NCBI GenBank assembly: GCA_021815285.1 | Contig: JAKAHE010000041.1 | Span: 1-12,780 of the forward strand | Length of the DNA stretch: 12,780 bases | Direction: 5' to 3' | DNA from: Nitrospirota bacterium | Lineage (GTDB): Bacteria; Nitrospirota; JACRHJ01 | Part shown: positions 1 through 4,119 of the stretch, one piece after another | Position numbering within the stretch: position 1 is the stretch's first letter | How the letters are laid out: the number at the start of each line of letters is the position of its first letter | Notes under the pieces: model-generated | Database searches by the model: none | The model's input: the letters and a program-made list of their open reading frames with translations, nothing else | What the model was told of the DNA's origin: nothing | Position numbers and translations under genes: made by a program

Positions 1-1270
1 TCATTATCGCCTCGTCCACGACGAGCGGGAAATATACCGTCGGCGCATGGAAGCCGTAATCCAGGAGCCGTTTGGCAACGTCCATCGCGTGTATACCGCG
101 CTCCTTCTGCCTCCTGGCCGAGAAGACGCACTCGTGCATACAGAACCTGTCGTGCGCGGGCGCGTATCGCCCCTTGAGCCGCGCCAGGAGGTAATTCGCG
201 TTGATTATCGCGTTCTCGGACACCTCCCTCAAGCCCTCCGCACCCATCGTTTTTATATACGCCCACGCGCGCACAAGGACGCCGAAGCTGCCGCCGAACG
301 CCTGCAAGCGCCCGATGGACAAGGGTTTATTGTAATCGAGGAAATATCTGCCGCCCTCTATTTCGACTGTAGGCGTGGGAAGATAAGGCGCTAATAGCGC
401 CTTCACGCCCACAGGCCCTGCGCCAGGCCCGCCGCCGCCGTGCGGCGTGGAAAAGGTCTTGTGCAGATTGAAATGCACAATGTCGAACCCCATGTCTCCG
501 GGCCGCACAAGGCCGACGAGGGCGTTCAAGTTCGCGCCGTCCATGTACATAAGCCCGCCTGCGTCATGGATTATGCTGGAAATTTCGACAATGTCTTTCT
601 CGAATAATCCCAACGTGTTCGGCACCGTGAGCATGAAGCCCGCCGTGTCCGGCCCGGCGATTTCCCGCAGGTGGGCAGTGTCCACAAGCCCCCCAGGAGT
701 GGACTTCACCTCTACAACACGAAACCCGGCAAGCCGCGCGGACGCCGGATTTGTGCCGTGCGCGGAGTCCGGGATTATCACCTTGTTGCGCACATCCGCA
801 TCGCCATTGGCCTCGTGATATGCGCGCACCATAAGCATACCGGCAAGCTCGCCCTGCGCGCCCGCCGCAGGCTGAAGCGACACCCTGTCCACCCCGCCAA
901 TCTCGCAGAGCATACGCTCAAGTTCGCGCATAAGCCTAAGCGCGCCCTGGGAATTTTCCACGGGCTGCAAGGGGTGTATTAGGTCGAACCCAGGCATACC
1001 CGCCGCATCGTCGTTTACCTTCGGATTATACTTCATGGTGCAGGAGCCGAGAGGGTAAAAGTTGCCGTCAACGCTGAAGTTTTTCCGGGAGAGGTTTATA
1101 AAATGCCGCACGACTTCCGGCTCGGAAAGCTCCGGCAGCATCGGCGGAACGTCTCGGATAAACTCACGCGGGATAAGCTCGTCTATGGATTTGAGCGGAA
1201 CGCCGGCCTCCGGAAGGGAATATCCGTTCCTTCCGGGCGAGCTTTTTTCAAATATCAGCAAGTCATCCAA
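1..1270 (-). CDS. gcvPB: Glycine dehydrogenase (decarboxylating) subunit 2, P-protein C-terminal-type subunit; 3' end cut by window edge
   Basis: This PLP enzyme of the glycine cleavage system works with GcvPA to decarboxylate glycine and pass the aminomethyl group to lipoyl-GcvH. From the chosen TTG start 423 codons are visible; the family is usually somewhat under 500 residues, so roughly 60 C-terminal residues lie outside. Visible hallmarks are the N-terminal IFEKSSPGRNGYSLP, the LGSCTMKYNPK block, the PDSAHGTNPASA block, and the PLP-lysine motif LHKTFSTPHGGGGPGAGP with the lysine at about residue 271. I chose the TTG at 1270 because a perfect AGGAGG sits six bases upstream and the product then begins as the family does; an in-frame ATG at 1303 would place the AGGAGG inside the gene. 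It is divergent from the small secreted gene. GcvPB usually closes a gcvT-gcvH-gcvPA-gcvPB operon, but here nothing on its strand lies directly upstream. Confidence 0.96.
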   Translation of the reverse strand, partial: MDDLLIFEKSSPGRNGYSLPEAGVPLKSIDELIPREFIRDVPPMLPELSEPEVVRHFINLSRKNFSVDGNFYPLGSCTMKYNPKVNDDAAGMPGFDLIHPLQPVENSQGALRLMRELERMLCEIGGVDRVSLQPAAGAQGELAGMLMVRAYHEANGDADVRNKVIIPDSAHGTNPASARLAGFRVVEVKSTPGGLVDTAHLREIAGPDTAGFMLTVPNTLGLFEKDIVEISSIIHDAGGLMYMDGANLNALVGLVRPGDMGFDIVHFNLHKTFSTPHGGGGPGAGPVGVKALLAPYLPTPTVEIEGGRYFLDYNKPLSIGRLQAFGGSFGVLVRAWAYIKTMGAEGLREVSENAIINANYLLARLKGRYAPAHDRFCMHECVFSARRQKERGIHAMDVAKRLLDYGFHAPTVYFPLVVDEAIM

Positions 1271-1276
1271 CTGTAG

Positions 1277-1282
1277 CCTCCT
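1277..1282 (-). promoter_or_regulatory. Shine-Dalgarno AGGAGG of gcvPB, sets the TTG start
   Basis: A perfect AGGAGG on the minus strand lies six bases before the TTG at 1270-1268. It decides between this TTG and the in-frame ATG at 1303, which has no good ribosome binding site. Confidence 0.75.
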
Positions 1283-1333
1283 GATTTTCCTATACTTTAC
1301 CATCACTTCTTTTTTATAGTCAAATACAGTTTT

Positions 1334-1349
1334 ATTTTTCTTGAAAAAT
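1334..1349. repeat. AT-rich palindrome in the divergent intergenic region
   Basis: ATTTTTC and GAAAAAT form perfect 7-base arms around a central TT. It lies between gcvPB and the small secreted gene, so it could be an operator for either or a chance palindrome in AT-rich DNA. No factor is assigned. Confidence 0.35.
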
Positions 1350-1372
1350 CAGAATTCGTCTGTTATTCTTTT

Positions 1373-1388
1373 TGTGATTTTTATCACA
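1373..1388. promoter_or_regulatory. CRP/FNR-family type operator
   Basis: The sequence reads TGTGA, six bases, TCACA: an exact match to the classical CRP half-sites. The symmetry extends inward, giving GTGAT, four T, ATCAC. The TATAAT at 1400-1405 implies a start of transcription near 1412, so the site centre is near -31. That would overlap the -35 element, and no TTGACA-like box is present there. This position is unlike the usual -41.5 or -61.5 activator sites, so occlusion of RNA polymerase, or activation of the divergent gcvPB, are possible. The match is seen; the regulator and the sign of regulation are inferred. Confidence 0.55.
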
Positions 1389-1399
1389 GAAGCGCAGGT

Positions 1400-1405
1400 T
1401 ATAAT
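1400..1405 (+). promoter_or_regulatory. -10 box (TATAAT) of the small secreted gene
   Basis: A perfect TATAAT lies 33 bases before the ATG at 1438. No recognisable -35 lies 16-18 bases upstream; that stretch is T-rich and part of the CRP-like palindrome. This fits a promoter that is factor-dependent or blocked by a regulator. Confidence 0.5.
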
Positions 1406-1424
1406 TAACCGGGGGCGAATTTTT

Positions 1425-1433
1425 AAGGGAGGT
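1425..1433 (+). promoter_or_regulatory. Shine-Dalgarno of the small secreted gene
   Basis: AAGGGAGGT lies four bases before the ATG at 1438. It overlaps the possible GTG start at 1432, which argues for the ATG as the true start. Confidence 0.7.
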
Positions 1434-1437
1434 GGAC

Positions 1438-1722
1438 ATGAAAAAGGTTTTGTTATCTTTGATGGCGGCATTTTTTGTTTGCAGCATAACGGCTTCCGCG
1501 TTTGCTGCCGAAATGAGAACGCAGGGTATGCTCAAGTCCGTGAACACGGCAAAGGGCACGGTTGTCTTCTGCCCGAAAAACACCAATAAAAGCATAACCT
1601 TAAAGGCCGGCGCGGCGATGATGAAGGGCTTTAAGGCTGGCGATCACGTCATCATCACCTACGACAACGGCACGGTGAAGATGGTCCGCAGGATGATTAC
1701 AAAAGTCCCCGTCGGCTGCTAA
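1438..1722 (+). CDS. Small secreted/periplasmic protein of unknown function
   Basis: This 94-residue protein has a clear signal peptide: MKK, a hydrophobic core to about residue 19, then ASAFA with likely cleavage after Ala23. The mature part is about 71 residues. Its pattern (G-MLKSVNTAKGTVVF, then FKAGDHVIITYDNGTVKMV) looks by eye like small periplasmic beta-barrel proteins of the DUF1344/DUF5666/CusF kind, but I cannot assign a family. The mature part holds two cysteines (Cys45 and the C-terminal Cys94), six methionines and one histidine, which would suit metal binding or a disulfide; that is inference. The gene has its own promoter, ribosome binding site and terminator, so it is monocistronic. 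It is the only plus-strand gene here and is divergent from gcvPB. A start at GTG 1432 is possible but less likely. Confidence 0.85.
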   Translation: MKKVLLSLMAAFFVCSITASAFAAEMRTQGMLKSVNTAKGTVVFCPKNTNKSITLKAGAAMMKGFKAGDHVIITYDNGTVKMVRRMITKVPVGC

Positions 1723-1741
1723 GCCCTCAAAAATACTCGGA

Positions 1742-1789
1742 AAAAAGGCTGGCGCGCTGTATTCCCCCCGACAGACCGCCGGCCTTTTT
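1742..1789 (+). terminator. Strong intrinsic terminator, probably bidirectional
   Basis: A 13-base left arm (1742-1754, AAAAAGGCTGGCG) pairs with 1777-1789 (CGCCGGCCTTTTT), with one G-U pair. An inner CTGT/ACAG stem (1757-1760 and 1771-1774) sits in the loop. It starts 19 bases after the stop of the small gene. The A-run before it and the T-run after it let it work in both directions, so it could also end leftward transcripts reading past ribE. Confidence 0.85.
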
Positions 1790-1819
1790 CATGCCCAAAA
1801 CACGCACATTCCCCGCGCC

Positions 1820-1839
1820 CCGTTTTTTGCGCAAAACGG
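1820..1839. repeat. Hairpin with 7-bp perfect arms
   Basis: CCGTTTT and AAAACGG pair around the loop TTGCGC. The right arm can pair instead with GTTTT just downstream (AAAAC/GTTTT). It is not followed by a clear T-run. Confidence 0.4.
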
Positions 1840-1878
1840 CCGGTTTTGTGGTGTTTTTCGCAGTATTTTCGATACCGT

Positions 1879-1912
1879 AGGAAAATTACGGATTTTCCTT
1901 GGATAATCAAGG
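1879..1912. repeat. Two overlapping, mutually exclusive hairpins
   Basis: AGGAAAAT (1879-1886) pairs perfectly with ATTTTCCT (1892-1899) over a five-base loop. CCTTG (1897-1901) can pair with CAAGG (1908-1912). The two stems share bases 1897-1899 and so compete. No downstream gene on either strand is an obvious target. Confidence 0.4.
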
Positions 1913-2003
1913 ATAGCCAATGAGTTATCGCGGTTGGTAGTAAAATCTCCTGAAAACGAACTTCACCAATCGGGCAACAACGAACGGAACAATTCGGGCA
2001 TGA

Positions 2004-2021
2004 GCTTTCGCGGGAATGACG
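2004..2021 (-). repeat. Degenerate copy of the GTCATTCCCGC dispersed repeat
   Basis: These 18 bases are identical to 8969-8986, between glyQ and glyS. The other palindrome arm, intact in the 8963 copy, is not conserved here, so this is a half copy. Confidence 0.7.
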
Positions 2022-2053
2022 AACTGGCGGCGGGGGAAGGAATGCAGGCGGTG

Positions 2054-2064
2054 GCGGGAATGAC
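2054..2064 (-). repeat. Second partial copy of the GTCATTCCCGC repeat
   Basis: The 11-base GCGGGAATGAC recurs in the same orientation exactly 44 bases from the copy ending at 2020. The sequence around it does not form the full palindrome. Confidence 0.5.
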
Positions 2065-2115
2065 AACCATGGGGCGGGCCGGGCCGCAACTCCGGGAGCA
2101 AATTAACTTAAGCCC

Positions 2116-2772
2116 CTATATGAACCCGTTGCGGGCGAGGAATTGCTTGTCTATGCCCCCGGCCTCGGCGCGGCTTCCCAGGAGCCTCTCGACGAATTTC
2201 GCCAGCATGTCCGCCTCGAGGTTCACGGTGTCGCCGGGCTTTTTAAAACCGAGGGTGGTCATGGACGCGGTATGCGGAATGATGGAGACGCGGAAGCTGC
2301 CGCCGCCGGTCGGGCGGCTGTCGTAATCGACAACCGTAAGGCTTATCCCGTCGATGGCTATGGAACCTTTGTTTATTATATAACGCAGAATCTCTTGCGG
2401 GGCGTCGATTGTGAACACCGTGGCGATGTCCTCACGCGCAGCGGATTTTATAATACCCGTCGCATCGACGTGTCCGGCGACGAGATGACCCCCGAGCCTG
2501 TCCCCAAGGCGCATCGCGCGTTCGAGGTTCACCCTGTCTCCGGACTTGAGTTTTCCGAGGTTGGATTTTTTCAGGGTCTCCGCCATGACCTCGGCAGTGA
2601 AGCCGGAAGCGTCGAAAGTTACGACGGTGAGGCAGACGCCGTTCACCGCCACGCTGTCGCCGAGATTAAGACCTTCCGTAATTTTCTCCGCGCCGATTTC
2701 AAGCGTCGCGGAATTCCGGCCCTTCCCGACGGATTTGACCGTCCCGAACTCTTCGATTATCCCGGTAAACAT
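2116..2772 (-). CDS. ribE: Riboflavin synthase, alpha subunit
   Basis: This cytoplasmic enzyme dismutates two 6,7-dimethyl-8-ribityllumazine molecules into riboflavin and a pyrimidine that is recycled. At 218 residues it has the normal length and shows the two tandem lumazine-binding barrels, about 1-96 and 97-200. The N-terminus MFTGIIEEFGTV is diagnostic. Repeat 1 carries SVAVNGVCLTVV and repeat 2 carries SIAIDGISLTVV; GGHLVAGHVDATG joins them, followed by IIPHTASMTTLG and DMLAKFVERL. The ATG overlaps the ribD stop by one base (TAATG), so translation is probably coupled. It is the last gene of the leftward run; the bidirectional hairpin at 1742-1789 is the first good terminator after it. 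The symbol follows B. subtilis usage; E. coli calls the gene ribC. Some end-of-operon partners (ribBA, ribH) are missing. Confidence 0.97.
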   Translation of the reverse strand: MFTGIIEEFGTVKSVGKGRNSATLEIGAEKITEGLNLGDSVAVNGVCLTVVTFDASGFTAEVMAETLKKSNLGKLKSGDRVNLERAMRLGDRLGGHLVAGHVDATGIIKSAAREDIATVFTIDAPQEILRYIINKGSIAIDGISLTVVDYDSRPTGGGSFRVSIIPHTASMTTLGFKKPGDTVNLEADMLAKFVERLLGSRAEAGGIDKQFLARNGFI

Positions 2773-3998
2773 TACTTCTTGTGCCTCTTCCTTCGCCTTC
2801 GGCGCCTGTCTTTCTCCGCATGGGCCTCTTCTTCGCCATTCTGCCGCTCTACAGGCTGCGGGCGGCCTGCCTCCTCCGGGCGCTCGGCGCGCTTTTTAAG
2901 GAAGCCTTCCACGAGCAGGTCTTCGCCGAGCTTCGAGAAACGCATATCGAAAAGAGGTATGGCCATGTCGAGTGATTCTGGCGAGCTACCGCCTATGGAT
3001 CCCCTGGCGTCGTCGCCGCCAAGTATCTTCGGCGCGATGAAGAACATGGCCTTATCCACGACTCCACAGCGGAGCGCCTCTACGTTCACGCGGGAACCGC
3101 CCTCGACGAGAACGTTTATAAGCCCCATCTTCCCGAGCTCCTCCATCAGGAGCGGGAGCTTGATTGCGTCCCCTTCCATCATCAGTATCTCAGCGCCTTT
3201 TTTCTTAAGCTCCTTTATCTTCGCGGTGGGCGCTGCGAGGGTCGTGGCGATGTACGTCCTGGCCTTGGACTGGACGTTCAAGACCTTCGCGTCGAGCGGG
3301 ATGCGCAGTGTGCTGTCGAGGATTATTCTTTCCGGATCCCGCGCGTTCTCGACGTCCTCGAGGCGGGTTGTAAGGCTTGGGTCGTCCCGGAGCACGGTGC
3401 CGATGCCGACGATAATGGCATCGGAAAAATTGCGGAGCATGTGCCCGTGTTTACGGGCCTCCGGGCCGGTAATCCACTTGGACTCGCCCGTCGAGGTTGC
3501 AATCTTGCCGTCGAGTGTCTGGGCGACCTTAAGCGTGACGAACGGCATCCTCGTTGAGATGAACTTCGCAAATACCCTGTTCAGCCTCTCGCAGCGCTCC
3601 TTAAGGACGCCGACATCCACCTGCAAGCCGGCCTCGCGCAGGATCTCGATGCCCTTTCCCGAGACCTTCGGGTTCGGGTCCTCCATGCCGACAACGACGC
3701 GCCGGATGCCGCTTTTGAGTATCGCATCCGTGCAAGGCGGAGTGAGCTTGTCCCTGTGGCAACACGGCTCCAGGTTGACGTAGAGCGTGCCGCCTTCTGC
3801 GCTCGCGCCGGCATTCGTCAGGGCGACGGCCTCGCCATGAGGAGTGCCGGCCTTTTTGTGCCAGCCCTTCCCGACGATTTTCCCTTCTTTTACAATCACC
3901 GCGCCGACCATCGGGTTCGGGCTTGTTCTGCCCTGCCCCATCGCCGCAAGATCGAGCGCGATGCTCATGTAGTTTTCGTCCGTCTTTTTATCGGGCAT
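2772..3998 (-). CDS. ribD: Bifunctional riboflavin biosynthesis protein RibD (pyrimidine deaminase/reductase) with charged C-terminal tail
   Basis: RibD carries out two successive steps of riboflavin synthesis: zinc-dependent deamination of the pyrimidine made from GTP, then NADPH-dependent reduction of the ribosyl side chain. The deaminase domain (about 1-145) shows the zinc and catalytic motif HGEA (His54, Glu56) and LEPCCHRDKLTPPC with Cys79/Cys80 and Cys89. The reductase domain (about 150-368) begins PFVTLKVAQTLDGKIA, then has SKWITGPEAR, the GTVLRDDPSLTTR block and LVEGGSRVN. The protein is 408 residues against a usual 360-370; the surplus is residues 370-408, a tail rich in Glu, Arg and Lys that ends in a run of six Arg and KRHKK. 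I see no Shine-Dalgarno before the ATG, which lies 21 bases from a palindromic repeat. The stop overlaps the ribE start. Confidence 0.96.
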   Translation of the reverse strand: MPDKKTDENYMSIALDLAAMGQGRTSPNPMVGAVIVKEGKIVGKGWHKKAGTPHGEAVALTNAGASAEGGTLYVNLEPCCHRDKLTPPCTDAILKSGIRRVVVGMEDPNPKVSGKGIEILREAGLQVDVGVLKERCERLNRVFAKFISTRMPFVTLKVAQTLDGKIATSTGESKWITGPEARKHGHMLRNFSDAIIVGIGTVLRDDPSLTTRLEDVENARDPERIILDSTLRIPLDAKVLNVQSKARTYIATTLAAPTAKIKELKKKGAEILMMEGDAIKLPLLMEELGKMGLINVLVEGGSRVNVEALRCGVVDKAMFFIAPKILGGDDARGSIGGSSPESLDMAIPLFDMRFSKLGEDLLVEGFLKKRAERPEEAGRPQPVERQNGEEEAHAEKDRRRRRRKRHKK

Positions 3999-4019
3999 AT
4001 GAAAAAGTGAGACTTAAGC

Positions 4020-4097
4020 TGTCATTGCGAGCAACGCGAAGCAATCTCAGGTTTTAAATCCGGGATTGCCGCGTCGCATCCGCTCCTCGCAATGACA
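4020..4097. repeat. 78-bp palindromic dispersed repeat between ppdK and ribD
   Basis: Perfect 12-base inverted ends, TGTCATTGCGAG (4020-4031) and CTCGCAATGACA (4086-4097), enclose a second pair, GCAATC (4041-4046) and GATTGC (4064-4069). The whole element can fold into a long arm. Its ends begin GTCAT like the other repeats here. From memory, elements starting CATTGCGAG are scattered in many environmental bacterial genomes. There is no reading frame and no T-run, so it is neither an insertion sequence nor a clear intrinsic terminator. It fills most of the 121-base gap between ppdK and ribD. Confidence 0.85.
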
Positions 4098-4119
4098 AAC
4101 ATGGTGTCGAATAGCGTTT

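Larger units (their letters stand above)
1790..2115. other. Gene-free region between convergent genes, hairpin-rich
   Basis: I see no believable coding sequence in this 326-base stretch between the terminator and the end of ribE. The open frames crossing it are proline- and arginine-rich and run through the terminator. It contains three small hairpins (1820-1839, 1879-1899 and 1897-1912) and two degenerate copies of the GCGGGAATGAC repeat near ribE. A small RNA cannot be excluded, but no promoter supports one. Confidence 0.6.

Noticed and set aside
1..60. Truncated gcvPB pseudogene
   Set aside because: The frame is still open and family-like (DYGFHAPTVYFPLVVDEA) at base 2; it is cut only by the window edge.
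1332..1595. Minus-strand frame overlapping the small secreted gene
   Set aside because: The plus-strand gene has a signal peptide, a good ribosome binding site, promoter and terminator; the antisense frame has none.
1719..2066. Minus-strand 115-codon frame starting MSFPPPPAFLPPPP
   Set aside because: It runs through the terminator and repeat copies, is low-complexity and has no ribosome binding site.
2772..2894. Frameshift at the end of ribD creating the charged tail
   Set aside because: All domains up to residue 369 are in one frame and the tail ends exactly in the usual TAATG overlap with ribE, so a sequencing frameshift is not needed to explain it.
2143..3783. 546-codon plus-strand open frame across ribE and ribD
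   Set aside because: It is antisense to two clear enzymes, has low-complexity Ser/Arg/Pro-rich content and matches no family; it is a by-product of GC-rich codon use.
4020..4097. Insertion sequence or CRISPR repeat
   Set aside because: There is no transposase gene, no target duplication that I can see, and only one copy here with no regular spacers.
3999..4119. Possible FMN riboswitch upstream of ribD
   Set aside because: The space is taken by the 78-bp palindrome and I see none of the conserved RFN blocks.
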